Origin: Thalassobius sp. I31.1
GTDB taxonomy: Bacteria; Pseudomonadota; Alphaproteobacteria; Rhodobacterales; Rhodobacteraceae
NCBI RefSeq assembly: GCF_003031585.1
Contig: NZ_PWAA01000011.1
Coordinates: 248,001-312,000 of the forward strand
Length of the DNA: 64,000 bases
Direction of reading: 5' to 3'
The position numbers were made by a program, and so were the translations under genes. This document shows, piece after piece, positions 16,017-24,958 of this stretch. The notes under the pieces are model-generated. The model saw nothing but the letters and a program-made list of their open reading frames with translations. It made no database searches and had not been told where the DNA came from. Numbering within the stretch: position 1 is the first letter of the stretch; each line of letters opens with the position of its first letter.

Positions 16017-16859
16017 ATGGCAGGCTATCAGGCATTTCAGCGCGGCTTTCGGCGGGCACTGAAAGGACAGGAACTTCCGGAGGAGTTCACCTGGCGGGAT
16101 GCCCTGCCCAATGTGTTGTTCTTTGGCGGTCTGGCCAGCCTTCTGATCACCCTGATGGAACCCGAAAGCTCTGAGCAGCTGAATTTCCTTGGATCACTTA
16201 TACATTGGTTTCTGCATTTTGCGCTGTCTGCGGTCCTGTGGCTTTCTGCTTTTATGTGGCTTGTGCGACGTCAGCTATCACCCCGGCTATTGCCCTTTGC
16301 GGGCGTGCTGATCACACCTCTGATTTTTGCTGCGATTTCTCTGATGGTGGATATTGGTTCAGGAACAGAAGAAGATCCGCAAGATAGCCTGGCCTTGTTG
16401 CCCTGGTGGTATTTCACTGAACTTACAGGGGTTGGCTGGAACGCCCTGATCCTGGGAACAGTTCTGACCCTTGTGATCTACGCTGTGGATGCTGCGGATG
16501 ATCCTGCCCCCGTAACTGCCGTTCCGACACGTGAACCGCCTGCCCTTCACAGACTTTTTAACACCATTCCCCCACATCGGGATATCAGGCTGATCCGTGC
16601 GGAAGCGCAGGACCACTATGTTGCGTTTGTTACTGATCAGGGCACGCATCTGGTTTTGATGCCTTTCTCAGAGGCGATTGAGAAACTGGCGGTTTATAAT
16701 GGGCTGCAATGTCACCGGTATCACTGGATTATCCGCGATCAGGTTCACAATCTGCGCAAGGCCGGTTCAGCCTGGGAATGTGAGATGGAAAACGGAGATA
16801 TCGTCCCTGTCAGCCGCCGTCGTGCACCAGAAGTACGCAAAGCCCTGCAACCGGCATAA
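16017..16859 (+). CDS. Membrane-anchored LytTR DNA-binding regulator
   Basis: A 280-residue protein with four hydrophobic helices in the first ~160 residues (VLFFGGLASLLITLM, FLHFALSAVLWLSAFMWLV, LLPFAGVLITPLIFAAISLMV, NALILGTVLTLVIYAV) and a C-terminal LytTR domain (~185-278). The latter shows DIRLIRAEAQDHYVAFVTDQGTHLVLMPFSEAIEKL and CHRYHWIIRDQVHNLRK...GDIVPVSRRRAPEVRKAL, the usual LytTR strands binding promoter repeats. There is no receiver domain, so the signal is probably sensed in the membrane, as in the alphaproteobacterial membrane-LytTR group. AAGGAG precedes the ATG at 16017 and fixes the start over TTG 15984 or ATG 15987. No obvious target or partner adjoins it. Confidence 0.85.
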   Translation: MAGYQAFQRGFRRALKGQELPEEFTWRDALPNVLFFGGLASLLITLMEPESSEQLNFLGSLIHWFLHFALSAVLWLSAFMWLVRRQLSPRLLPFAGVLITPLIFAAISLMVDIGSGTEEDPQDSLALLPWWYFTELTGVGWNALILGTVLTLVIYAVDAADDPAPVTAVPTREPPALHRLFNTIPPHRDIRLIRAEAQDHYVAFVTDQGTHLVLMPFSEAIEKLAVYNGLQCHRYHWIIRDQVHNLRKAGSAWECEMENGDIVPVSRRRAPEVRKALQPA

Positions 16860-16969
16860 ATACCGCGCCACGGGTGGATTTTGTGATTTAAGGCTGGCTT
16901 TTTCTGCGCCTGCACGATAGGGCCGCAGCAAACCCCTGAAACGCATGACATGGCAGGACGACCCAACCG

Positions 16970-18793
16970 ATGGATCTTCGCAATATCGCTATCATCGCTC
17001 ACGTTGACCACGGCAAAACGACCCTGGTAGATGAGCTTCTGAAACAATCCGGTGTATTCCGGGACAACCAGGCCGTGGCAGAACGCGCCATGGACAGCAA
17101 CGATCTGGAACGCGAACGCGGCATCACGATCTTTGCGAAACCCACATCTGTGGAATGGAAAGACACACGGATCAACATCGTTGACACCCCGGGCCACGCT
17201 GACTTTGGTGGCGAAGTTGAACGTATTCTGTCCATGGTTGACGGTGTTGTTCTGCTGGTAGACGCCGCAGAAGGCCCAATGCCACAGACCAAATTCGTGA
17301 CCTCCAAGGCACTTGCCCTGGGTCTGCGTCCGATTGTTGTTGTGAACAAAGTCGACAAACCAGACGGCGAACCTGACCGCGCGCTGGACGAATGTTTTGA
17401 CCTGTTTGCAAGCCTTGACGCAACGGATGAGCAGCTTGATTTCCCAACCATGTACGCATCTGGCCGTAATGGCTGGGCTGACATGGAACTGGACGGCCCG
17501 CGTAAAGATCTGTCCGCGATGTTCGATCTGATCCTGGATCACGTCCCGGCCCCTGCACAGATTTCACGCAAAGATGAGCCATTCCAGATGCTTGCGACCA
17601 CTTTGGGTTCCGACCCATTCCTGGGCCGTATGCTGACAGGCCGCGTTGAAGCAGGCACATTGAAAGCCGGCGAAAGCATCAAAGCGATGTCCCGCGATGG
17701 TGATCTGATCGAGAACTTCCGCGCAACCAAGATCATGGCGTTCCGTGGTCTGGCACAACAGGAAATCGACGTGGCCGAAGCTGGCGATATCGTTTCAGTG
17801 GCTGGCATGACCAAATCCACTGTTGCGGATTCCCTGCTTGCCCCATCTGTCAGCGAACCCCTGCCTGCGCAGCCAATTGATCCGCCCACCATCACTGTGA
17901 CCTTTGGCATCAACGACAGCCCGCTGGCTGGTCGTGATGGTAAGAAAGTTCAATCCCGTGTGATCCGTGACCGCCTGATGAAAGAAGCAGAAGGCAACGT
18001 TGCGATTAAAATCACCGACACCCCAGGTGGTGAAGCCTTTGAAGTTGCCGGTCGTGGCGAACTTCAGATGGGTGTTCTGATTGAGAACATGCGTCGCGAA
18101 GGCTTTGAACTTTCTATCTCTCGCCCACAGGTTCTGTTCCAGGACATCGACGGTGTTCGCCACGAGCCAATCGAAGAAGTCACCATCGACGTGGATGACG
18201 AATATTCCGGCGCTGTGATCGAAAAACTGACAGGCACCCGCAAAGGTGAGCTGACAGAAATGCGCCCTGCTGGTGCGGGTAAAACACGGATCATCGCGAA
18301 TGTTCCGTCTCGTGGTCTGATCGGTTATCACGGTGAATTCCTGACCGACACGCGCGGTACTGGCGTTCTGAACCGTGTATTCCACGACTGGGCCCCACAT
18401 AAAGGTGCAATCCCGGGCCGTCGCGCTGGCGTTCTGATTTCCATGGAAAACGGCACATCTGTTGCTTACGCCCTGTGGAACCTGGAAGATCGCGGCAAGA
18501 TGATGATCGGCTCACAGGCCGATGTTTATCAGGGCATGATCATCGGTGAACATTCCCGTGAAAACGATCTGGAAGTGAACCCGCTGAAAGGCAAAAAACT
18601 GACCAACGTGCGTGCATCCGGCACCGACGAAGCAGTGCGCCTGACAACACCGATCACCCTGTCTCTGGAAGAAGCAATTGCTTACATCGACAATGATGAA
18701 CTGGTGGAAGTGACACCAAACAACATCCGTCTGCGCAAACGCTACCTTGATCCGCATGAGCGCAAGCGCTTTGCGAAATCGCTGGCTGGATAA
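16970..18793 (+). CDS. typA: Ribosome-associated GTPase TypA/BipA
   Basis: A 607-residue translational GTPase. G1 [10 protein letters not shown], switch region [10 protein letters not shown]3 [15 protein letters not shown]4 NKVDKPD and G5 in SGRNGWA. The C-terminal half has the EF-G-like domains III and V and the BipA-specific domain ([53 protein letters not shown] within 480-540). It acts on the 50S assembly and translation under stress or cold. Length and end ([15 protein letters not shown]) are those of the family. It is a single-gene unit with its own terminator and high-expression codon use. Confidence 0.96.
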   Translation: MDLRNIAIIAHVDHGKTTLVDELLKQSGVFRDNQAVAERAMDSNDLERERGITIFAKPTSVEWKDTRINIVDTPGHADFGGEVERILSMVDGVVLLVDAAEGPMPQTKFVTSKALALGLRPIVVVNKVDKPDGEPDRALDECFDLFASLDATDEQLDFPTMYASGRNGWADMELDGPRKDLSAMFDLILDHVPAPAQISRKDEPFQMLATTLGSDPFLGRMLTGRVEAGTLKAGESIKAMSRDGDLIENFRATKIMAFRGLAQQEIDVAEAGDIVSVAGMTKSTVADSLLAPSVSEPLPAQPIDPPTITVTFGINDSPLAGRDGKKVQSRVIRDRLMKEAEGNVAIKITDTPGGEAFEVAGRGELQMGVLIENMRREGFELSISRPQVLFQDIDGVRHEPIEEVTIDVDDEYSGAVIEKLTGTRKGELTEMRPAGAGKTRIIANVPSRGLIGYHGEFLTDTRGTGVLNRVFHDWAPHKGAIPGRRAGVLISMENGTSVAYALWNLEDRGKMMIGSQADVYQGMIIGEHSRENDLEVNPLKGKKLTNVRASGTDEAVRLTTPITLSLEEAIAYIDNDELVEVTPNNIRLRKRYLDPHERKRFAKSLAG

Positions 18794-18834
18794 GCGCCGG
18801 TTGAATCTGCGGGTTTGAGCATTAAAGAAAAATG

Positions 18835-18865
18835 AAAGGCGGTCCTTGAGGCCGCCTTTTTTCTT
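18835..18865 (+). terminator. Intrinsic terminator of typA
   Basis: Ten-base-pair stem AAAGGCGGTC / GGCCGCCTTT (one G-U pair) with CTTGA loop and a TTTTTCTTTT tail, 41 nt after the stop codon. Confidence 0.92.
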
Positions 18866-18897
18866 TTCACTCACCTTAGGCGTGTTAAGAAAGCAGC

Positions 18898-19413
18898 ATG
18901 AAACACAAAGTATATTTTACTATATTTCTTCTGATCTGCTTTTGCGTGGGTCTGGGGGCACGGCATATTTTGACGCCTACCGAAACACGCGCACAAGCCT
19001 TTATGCGCCTGTTTGAAACCCACTGCCTGCCGCTTACTGAAGGGAAACCGCTCGTCCCCCCACAGGATATGCTGCGTTACACAGCTATGCCTGGAAATCC
19101 ACGCTGGCTGACCCCACAAAGCCATCTGACACTGGAACAATCAAATAGAAGTTGCAGCATTTCTGACGGGCTGCGTCATCTGAATTCTCAGGAACGTAAC
19201 GAACTGGAACAACGCGCAGTTTCTCTTGTCGAAACCTCTTTCCCGCAGCTTTCTCTGGACAGAAACACAGGACTGGACAGTTGGGCGCAACATTACTTCT
19301 GGATGGAGCACCCCTTCGGGCACCCTGACCGCTGGGGGATTATGTTGACACGATTTACGGACAGTGGCGAAGGGACAATGACCTCTCTGCAGGTCGGCCT
19401 TCCCATGAAATGA
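18898..19413 (+). CDS. Hypothetical signal-anchored protein
   Basis: A 171-residue protein beginning with a basic lead and a single hydrophobic stretch (MKHKVYFTIFLLICFCVGLGA), either a signal anchor or an uncleaved signal peptide; it contains no lipobox. The body has three cysteines (ETHCLPL, NRSCSIS and the Cys of the lead region) but no domain I recognise. The middle is LNSQERNELEQRAVSLVETSFPQ and the end FTDSGEGTMTSLQVGLPMK. It is AT-richer than neighbouring genes. It is convergent with the MOSC gene 6 nt away. No function is proposed. Confidence 0.55.
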   Translation: MKHKVYFTIFLLICFCVGLGARHILTPTETRAQAFMRLFETHCLPLTEGKPLVPPQDMLRYTAMPGNPRWLTPQSHLTLEQSNRSCSISDGLRHLNSQERNELEQRAVSLVETSFPQLSLDRNTGLDSWAQHYFWMEHPFGHPDRWGIMLTRFTDSGEGTMTSLQVGLPMK

Positions 19414-19419
19414 ACACAA

Positions 19420-19899
19420 TCATAATGCGTTGACGGGATCACCGATGCGAATGTGACCCGGTGTAATTAGCTCAGCGCACCAGCCACCGTGGCCGCGCAT
19501 GGCGTTGTATCCGCCATGGCCCAGGATCACCTCCATCCGGGAACATGGGGCGCAGGGAGATGTGATTTTCAGGGTGACGTCGCCGATTTGCAGCGTCTGA
19601 TTGCGCAAGGCGGACAGATTGATGCCTGACACCATCAGATTGCGGCGTAGCAGTTCCGGTGTGATATCGGTTTTCCCACAAAGCGCTGTAATCACGGGCA
19701 GATGTTCCGCCTGGATCAAAGTAACAGCGCGTTTACCAGGGCTGGGATGGCGATCACCGACAAGCCCGGCCTCTGTCACCTCGGCCCTGTCAGGGGTGAT
19801 CAGATCAGCCTTACGCGCGGGGCGCAGGCCAATCCAGTCAAGCCGCCCTGCCCGCGCGTGATTTTGCATCAGCGCACGCAGAGGCGATGTCTCATTCAC
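19420..19899 (-). CDS. MOSC-domain protein
   Basis: A 159-residue MOSC (molybdenum cofactor sulfurase C-terminal) domain protein. Features: WIGLRPARKADL, AEVTEAGLVGDRHPSPGKRAVTLIQAEHL, ELLRRNLMVSGINLSALR and ITSPCAPCSRMEVILGHGGYNAMRGHGGWCAELI with the conserved Cys of the sulfur-carrier site (APCSRM). MOSC proteins handle sulfur for molybdenum or related cofactors and detoxify N-hydroxylated compounds. The start is uncertain: GTG at 19899 overlaps the stop of the upstream DUF1330 gene (GTGAATGA) and suggests translational coupling; TTG at 19911 and ATG at 19869 are alternatives. Confidence 0.85.
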   Translation of the reverse strand: MNETSPLRALMQNHARAGRLDWIGLRPARKADLITPDRAEVTEAGLVGDRHPSPGKRAVTLIQAEHLPVITALCGKTDITPELLRRNLMVSGINLSALRNQTLQIGDVTLKITSPCAPCSRMEVILGHGGYNAMRGHGGWCAELITPGHIRIGDPVNAL

Positions 19900-20179
19900 T
19901 GGTTTCAACAACCATCAGTTCGCGCTCGGATGCGCCGCGCGCGTGGTTCAGGGCTTCCTGATATTCCGGCGAATGGTAACAGGCCACAGCGGTATCCACG
20001 TCAGGGAATTTCGCCACAACATTACGCGGGCGTTCCTTGCCCTCAAGCTGCACAAAACGGCCACCACGGGCGATGAATTCACCGCCATGCTTTGCCACGG
20101 CAGGCCCGGCCAGTTTTGCGTATTTTCCGTAAGCTTCTTCGTCAGTTACGGTTACATGTGCGATCCAGAGTGCACCCAT
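19892..20179 (-). CDS. DUF1330 family protein
   Basis: A 95-residue ferredoxin-like (dimeric α/β barrel) protein. The DUF1330 pattern is clear: WIAHVTVTDEEAYGKYAKLAGPAVAKHGGEFIARGGRFVQLEG, NVVAKFPDVDTAVACYHSPEYQEALNHARGASERELMVVE. Biochemical function of the family is not established. It is the second gene of an alaS-DUF1330-MOSC run: the ATG is 2 nt from the alaS stop codon and the stop overlaps the MOSC start. The linkage to AlaRS is probably simple co-transcription. Confidence 0.9.
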   Translation of the reverse strand: MGALWIAHVTVTDEEAYGKYAKLAGPAVAKHGGEFIARGGRFVQLEGKERPRNVVAKFPDVDTAVACYHSPEYQEALNHARGASERELMVVETSE

Positions 20180-20181
20180 AA

Positions 20182-22839
20182 TTATCCCTCCAGGACAGAT
20201 TTAGCCGCGGCAATCGCAGCGTCAGCATTTTCAACAGATTTACCGCCGCCCTGCGCCATATCCGGACGACCACCGCCCCCTTTGCCGCCCAGTTCAGGCA
20301 CAGCCGCGCGCACAAGATCAACCGCAGAAAGATCACCTTTCAGATCATCGGTCACACCTGCGGCAACCGCCGCTTTGCCACCGGCGTCTGCAATCAGAAG
20401 GACGGCGCCACTTTCAAGACGGGACTTATGTTCATCAATCAGTGATGGCAGATCACGTGGCGAAACACCTTCAACAACCTGCGCGAAGAATTTGATACCA
20501 TTGACACTTTCAGCTTCGGGCGCAGACCCACCACTGCCTGCCATCGCAAGCTGTTTGCGCAGATCAGCGACTTCAGACGTCAGTGATTTGCGTTCTGCCA
20601 TCAGGGCTTTGACGCGGTCGGACAGTTCTTCTCGTCGGGCCTTCAGATTGCCAGCAATATCTTTGATCCGCGCATCCTGGGCTGCCAGATAATCAAAAGC
20701 CGCCTGACCTGTCAGCGCCTCGATCCGGCGTACACCGGATGAGCTGGCGCTGTCGCCAAGGCAGACAAACATGCCGATATCACCGGTCTGGCGCACATGT
20801 GTACCACCGCAAAGTTCCAGTGAATAAGTGTCGCCGTCGTTGCCTTTGCCGGAACCGCTTTCACGCCCCATAGACACAACGCGCACTTCGTCGCCGTATT
20901 TTTCACCAAACAGCGCCTGCGCCCCAAGGGCACGGGCATCATCCGGCGTCATAATCCGGGTTTCAACCGGGGTGTTCTGGCGGATGAAAGCGTTAACATC
21001 CTGTTCAACTTGCTTAATCTCAGCGTCGGACATCGCGGCATTATGTGAGAAATCGAAACGCAGACGATCATCGGCGTTCAAAGAGCCACGCTGTGCCACG
21101 TGATCACCAAGATGTACACGCAAGGCTTCGTGCAGCAGGTGTGTTGCGGAATGGTTCGCGCGAATTTGGGTGCGGCGTGTGTGGTCAACCTTCAGCTCAG
21201 CGCCCTGCCCGATCTCAATCGAACCTTCAGTCACCTTGGCTGAATGCACAAACACGCCCGCTGTTTTGCGCGTATCTGTGATTTCGACTTTGCCGGTTTC
21301 AGTTTGCAGAATACCGCTGTCGCCAACCTGACCACCGCTTTCCGCATAGAAAGGCGTCTGGTTCAGAGCGATCTGAATTTCGTCACCTGTGGCTGCCTTA
21401 TCCTGCGTCTTGCCACCGGATACCAGCGCCAGAACCTGTCCTTCAGCGATCTCTGTGTCATAGCCCAGGAATTCGGTCACACCGTGTTTGTCAGCGATGT
21501 CGAACCAGACCGTTGAATCCGCCGCATCACCAGAACCAGACCAGGCCGCACGCGCCTTGGCTTTCTGTTCTTCCATCGCAGCGGTAAAGCCACCAACATC
21601 CGCACCACGGCCCTGTTCGCGCAACGCATCCTGTGTCAGATCCAGTGGGAAACCATAGGTGTCATACAATTTGAACGCGGCTTCACCCGGCAGATCAGCG
21701 CCTTCCGGCAGTTTGGAAACTTCGGCATCCAGCAGGGTCAAACCCCGGTCAAGTGTTTGACGGAAACGGGTTTCTTCGTTCAGAAGCGTTTCTTCAATCA
21801 TGGTCTGGCCATGGGACAATTCCGGGAATGCCTGGCCCATTTGCGCCACAAGTTCCGGCACCAGACGATGCATCACAGGATCTTTTGCGCCAAGAATATG
21901 CGCATGACGCATGGCGCGGCGCATAATACGGCGCAGCACATAACCACGGCCTTCATTCGATGGCATAACACCATCAGCAATCAGGAAAGACGTGGAACGC
22001 AGGTGGTCCGCGATCACACGGTGATGCACGTTTTTGTCGCCATATGGATCAACGCTGGTCGCATGCGCAGAGGCTTCGATCAGTGCCTTGAACAGATCAG
22101 TGTCATAGTTGTCATGGCTGCCCTGCATCAGGGCGCCGATACGTTCCAGCCCCATGCCGGTATCAATGGACGGCTTTGGCAGGTTTTCGCGACGGCCATC
22201 TTCGAACTGTTCATATTGCATGAACACGAGGTTCCAGATCTCGATGAAGCGGTCACCATCTTCTTCCGGAGAACCGGGAGGGCCGCCCCAGATATGTTCG
22301 CCGTGATCATAGAAAATCTCGGTACACGGGCCGCATGGGCCAGTCGGGCCCATGGACCAGAAGTTGTCAGATGTTGCGATGCGAATGATGCGATCATCCG
22401 ACAGACCCGCGTATTTTTTCCAGATATTCGCCGCTTCGTCATCGTCATGATAAACGGTTACCAGAAGTTTATCTTTGTTAATGCCGAATTCTTTGGTGAT
22501 CAGATCCCATGCGAAAGGGATGGCGTCTTCTTTAAAGTAATCGCCAAAGCTGAAGTTGCCCAGCATTTCAAAGAACGTGTGGTGGCGGGCGGTGTAGCCG
22601 ACGTTATCCAGGTCGTTGTGCTTGCCGCCGGCCCGTACACATTTCTGGCTGGTGGTGGCGCGCTGATAGTCGCGGGTTTCAACACCGGTAAACAGGTTTT
22701 TAAACTGTACCATGCCCGCGTTTGTGAACATCAAAGTCGGGTCATTGCGCGGAACAAGCGGTGAGCTGTCCACAACCTCGTGACCATTTTTGTCGAAGTA
22801 GTTCAGAAACGTCGATCGGATATCGTTAAGTCCGGGCAT
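20182..22839 (-). CDS. alaS: Alanyl-tRNA synthetase
   Basis: An 885-residue class II synthetase. Order of parts: catalytic core with motif 1-2 ([47 protein letters not shown]), motif 3 region ([35 protein letters not shown]), the editing domain with HxxxH ([14 protein letters not shown]) and the downstream CxxxH ([15 protein letters not shown]), then the oligomerising C-Ala domain ending in the glycine-rich [16 protein letters not shown]. The start at 22839 ([15 protein letters not shown]) gives the normal length and family N-terminus; an ATG 42 bp upstream would add 14 atypical residues. It heads an operon with DUF1330 and MOSC genes. Confidence 0.97.
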   Translation of the reverse strand: MPGLNDIRSTFLNYFDKNGHEVVDSSPLVPRNDPTLMFTNAGMVQFKNLFTGVETRDYQRATTSQKCVRAGGKHNDLDNVGYTARHHTFFEMLGNFSFGDYFKEDAIPFAWDLITKEFGINKDKLLVTVYHDDDEAANIWKKYAGLSDDRIIRIATSDNFWSMGPTGPCGPCTEIFYDHGEHIWGGPPGSPEEDGDRFIEIWNLVFMQYEQFEDGRRENLPKPSIDTGMGLERIGALMQGSHDNYDTDLFKALIEASAHATSVDPYGDKNVHHRVIADHLRSTSFLIADGVMPSNEGRGYVLRRIMRRAMRHAHILGAKDPVMHRLVPELVAQMGQAFPELSHGQTMIEETLLNEETRFRQTLDRGLTLLDAEVSKLPEGADLPGEAAFKLYDTYGFPLDLTQDALREQGRGADVGGFTAAMEEQKAKARAAWSGSGDAADSTVWFDIADKHGVTEFLGYDTEIAEGQVLALVSGGKTQDKAATGDEIQIALNQTPFYAESGGQVGDSGILQTETGKVEITDTRKTAGVFVHSAKVTEGSIEIGQGAELKVDHTRRTQIRANHSATHLLHEALRVHLGDHVAQRGSLNADDRLRFDFSHNAAMSDAEIKQVEQDVNAFIRQNTPVETRIMTPDDARALGAQALFGEKYGDEVRVVSMGRESGSGKGNDGDTYSLELCGGTHVRQTGDIGMFVCLGDSASSSGVRRIEALTGQAAFDYLAAQDARIKDIAGNLKARREELSDRVKALMAERKSLTSEVADLRKQLAMAGSGGSAPEAESVNGIKFFAQVVEGVSPRDLPSLIDEHKSRLESGAVLLIADAGGKAAVAAGVTDDLKGDLSAVDLVRAAVPELGGKGGGGRPDMAQGGGKSVENADAAIAAAKSVLEG

Positions 22840-22950
22840 TTTGGTCGCACTTTCGCATTGATAATCTGGCTTTTGAGACATTTAGCGACCACAGACACAA
22901 CTGTCCACAGGCAGGCCAGGGCGATGCTGTGGATTTAAGTGAATTTGTAA

Positions 22951-22983
22951 ATAAAAACCCCGGCGACGTTCTGTCACCGGGGT
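22951..22983 (-). terminator. Intrinsic terminator of recA
   Basis: Eleven-base-pair stem ACCCCGGTGAC / GTCGCCGGGGT (one G-U pair) with AGAAC loop and a TTTTATT tail on the minus strand, 56 nt after the recA stop codon. Confidence 0.9.
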
Positions 22984-23039
22984 ATTTTCTGATCCTTCTG
23001 GATCTCTGATCTTAAAGCTTACGCATTTATGATCGGGGA

Positions 23040-24116
23040 TTATCCATCCAGCACGTCATCATCATCGCCCAAACCCGGAGGCATGTCGAAATCCAGGCCA
23101 TGGGCCGCGCGGATTTTATCTTCGATCTCAAACGCTGTGCGGTTGTTTTCGCGCAGGTAATTTTTCGCGTTCTCACGCCCCTGCCCGATGCGTTCATCCC
23201 CATAAGAGAACCAGGAACCGGATTTGTCCACCACACCGGCTTTGACACCAAGATCAAGCAATTCGCCCATCTTGGAAATGCCTTCACCATACATGATGTC
23301 GAATTCCACCTGTTTGAACGGTGGCGCAACTTTGTTTTTAACCACTTTCACCCGGGTCTGGTTGCCAACGATTTCATCGCGATCTTTAATCGCACCAATG
23401 CGGCGGATATCCAGGCGTACAGAGCTGTAGAATTTCAGCGCGTTGCCGCCTGTTGTGGTTTCTGGTGAGCCAAACATCACACCAATTTTCATCCGGATCT
23501 GGTTAATGAAAACAACCATGCACTTGGAACGCGAAATGGAACCTGTCAGTTTGCGCATCGCCTGGCTCATCAGGCGGGCGTGCACGCCAACGGAGCTATC
23601 GCCCATATCCCCTTCAAGTTCAGATTTCGGCGTCAGGGCGGCAACGGAATCGACCACAACCATGCTGACCGCGCCGGAACGCACCAGGGTATCAACGATT
23701 TCCAGGGATTGTTCCCCGGTATCAGGCTGAGAAATCAGCAATTCATCAAGGTCAACGCCAAGTTTTTTTGCATATTGTGGATCAAGCGCGTGTTCCGCAT
23801 CAACAAATGCGCAAACCCCGCCCTTTTTCTGTTCCTCTGCAATGCAATGCAGGGTCAGTGTCGTTTTACCGGAACTCTCTGGACCGTAAATTTCAACGAT
23901 CCTGCCCTTCGGCAGACCACCAATACCCAAAGCAATATCAAGACCCAGCGAACCGGTTGATGTTGCTTCGATTTCCTGGACGGCATTCGCATCGCCCAGT
24001 TTCATGATTGAACCTTTACCAAATTGACGTTCAATCTGGGCCAGTGCGGAATCGAGCGCCTTCTGACGGTCGGTGTTTTTCTTATCAGTCATACTCAAAA
24101 GATCTGCCGTTGCCAT
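23040..24116 (-). CDS. recA: Recombinase RecA
   Basis: A 358-residue recombinase that forms filaments on single-stranded DNA, drives strand exchange and stimulates LexA self-cleavage. Walker A GPESSGKT at 78-85, [19 protein letters not shown], Walker [10 protein letters not shown], the L1/L2 loops with [23 protein letters not shown] and [22 protein letters not shown], and an acidic tail ending DDDDVLDG. The start [10 protein letters not shown] is preceded by AAGGA; an ATG eight codons in is also possible. It is a single-gene unit with an SOS box 52 bp upstream of the start and an intrinsic terminator. Confidence 0.99.
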   Translation of the reverse strand: MATADLLSMTDKKNTDRQKALDSALAQIERQFGKGSIMKLGDANAVQEIEATSTGSLGLDIALGIGGLPKGRIVEIYGPESSGKTTLTLHCIAEEQKKGGVCAFVDAEHALDPQYAKKLGVDLDELLISQPDTGEQSLEIVDTLVRSGAVSMVVVDSVAALTPKSELEGDMGDSSVGVHARLMSQAMRKLTGSISRSKCMVVFINQIRMKIGVMFGSPETTTGGNALKFYSSVRLDIRRIGAIKDRDEIVGNQTRVKVVKNKVAPPFKQVEFDIMYGEGISKMGELLDLGVKAGVVDKSGSWFSYGDERIGQGRENAKNYLRENNRTAFEIEDKIRAAHGLDFDMPPGLGDDDDVLDG

Positions 24117-24167
24117 TTGTTATGCGTCCTTATCCCATACCGGGGAGCGCCCGGCAATTTATGTTTT

Positions 24168-24182
24168 GTTCTACACTTGTTC
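24168..24182 (-). promoter_or_regulatory. LexA (SOS) box of recA
   Basis: GTTCTACACTTGTTC, an exact GTTC-N7-GTTC direct repeat as used by alphaproteobacterial LexA, lying 52 bp before the recA start codon and overlapping the likely -10 region. The minus strand reads GAAC-N7-GAAC. Confidence 0.92.
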
Positions 24183-24316
24183 CCCTTATGGAAACAAAAT
24201 GAGAACATTTCAATGAAAATTTTCATTTTGACTTTGAGGCTAATCCTTTAACAACAGGTTTACGGTGATATGTTTTACCGCTGGCACATTATAGTTTTCA
24301 TAAAGGGTCAATCGTA

Positions 24317-24958
24317 ATGATGATATTTGAAGCAAAGCGACTGATCTATCTGGCGATGCCAAAAACCGGAAGTACTGCCATCGAATCAGTACTTCAGCCC
24401 CATGCGGATATCGCGTTTCGCAGCCCGCCGCGGCTGAAACATGCAACACCACGCACAATCCGGAACTTTAACAGGCTGTTTAAACCTATTGATCCCTATG
24501 AATTTGAACTTGTGGTCATGATGCGCGAACCTCTGAGCTGGCTGGAGAGCTGGTATCGGTATCGCACAAGATCCGATCTTGATAACCATCCCCACAGCAC
24601 AAAACACGTCAGCTTCGAAGATTTTCTGATTGCGACCTGCGAAAAGGAACCACCGGCCTTTGCGGCGATCGGTTCCCAACATAAGTTTTTATGTGACACA
24701 GGCACGACACCACTTGCTGAAACGATTTTCCCATATGAACAGCTGTCTTCAGCGATGACCTATCTGAACAAGCGGCTTGGTACGCATCACAAAGTATCTG
24801 ACGTCAACAAATCACCAGCTATCTGTGTCGATGTTTCTGACGATGTTCTTGAACTTATTGGTCAGAAACGGCGGCAGGAAATTGAACTGTATGAAGAGGT
24901 TGCAACTGGTAAATACCTGCCATCGGATCCATCATTCAATGCAGCTGTTTCTGAATAG
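24317..24958 (+). CDS. Sulfotransferase-like protein
   Basis: A 213-residue protein with the 5'-phosphosulfate-binding loop of sulfotransferases near its N-terminus: IYLAMPKTGSTAIESVL (the PKTGST motif). A second family feature is the 3'-phosphate segment VVMMREPLSWLESWYRYR (R-E/D-P...S). The rest (FEDFLIATCEKEPP, FPYEQLSSAMTYLNKRLG) fits the short bacterial sulfotransferase families that sulfate surface sugars or other small acceptors; the acceptor is unknown. AT-richer than the recA and cckA genes on either side and present as a single gene, so it may have been acquired. Its 3' end overlaps the convergent cckA by 23 nt. Confidence 0.75.
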   Translation: MMIFEAKRLIYLAMPKTGSTAIESVLQPHADIAFRSPPRLKHATPRTIRNFNRLFKPIDPYEFELVVMMREPLSWLESWYRYRTRSDLDNHPHSTKHVSFEDFLIATCEKEPPAFAAIGSQHKFLCDTGTTPLAETIFPYEQLSSAMTYLNKRLGTHHKVSDVNKSPAICVDVSDDVLELIGQKRRQEIELYEEVATGKYLPSDPSFNAAVSE

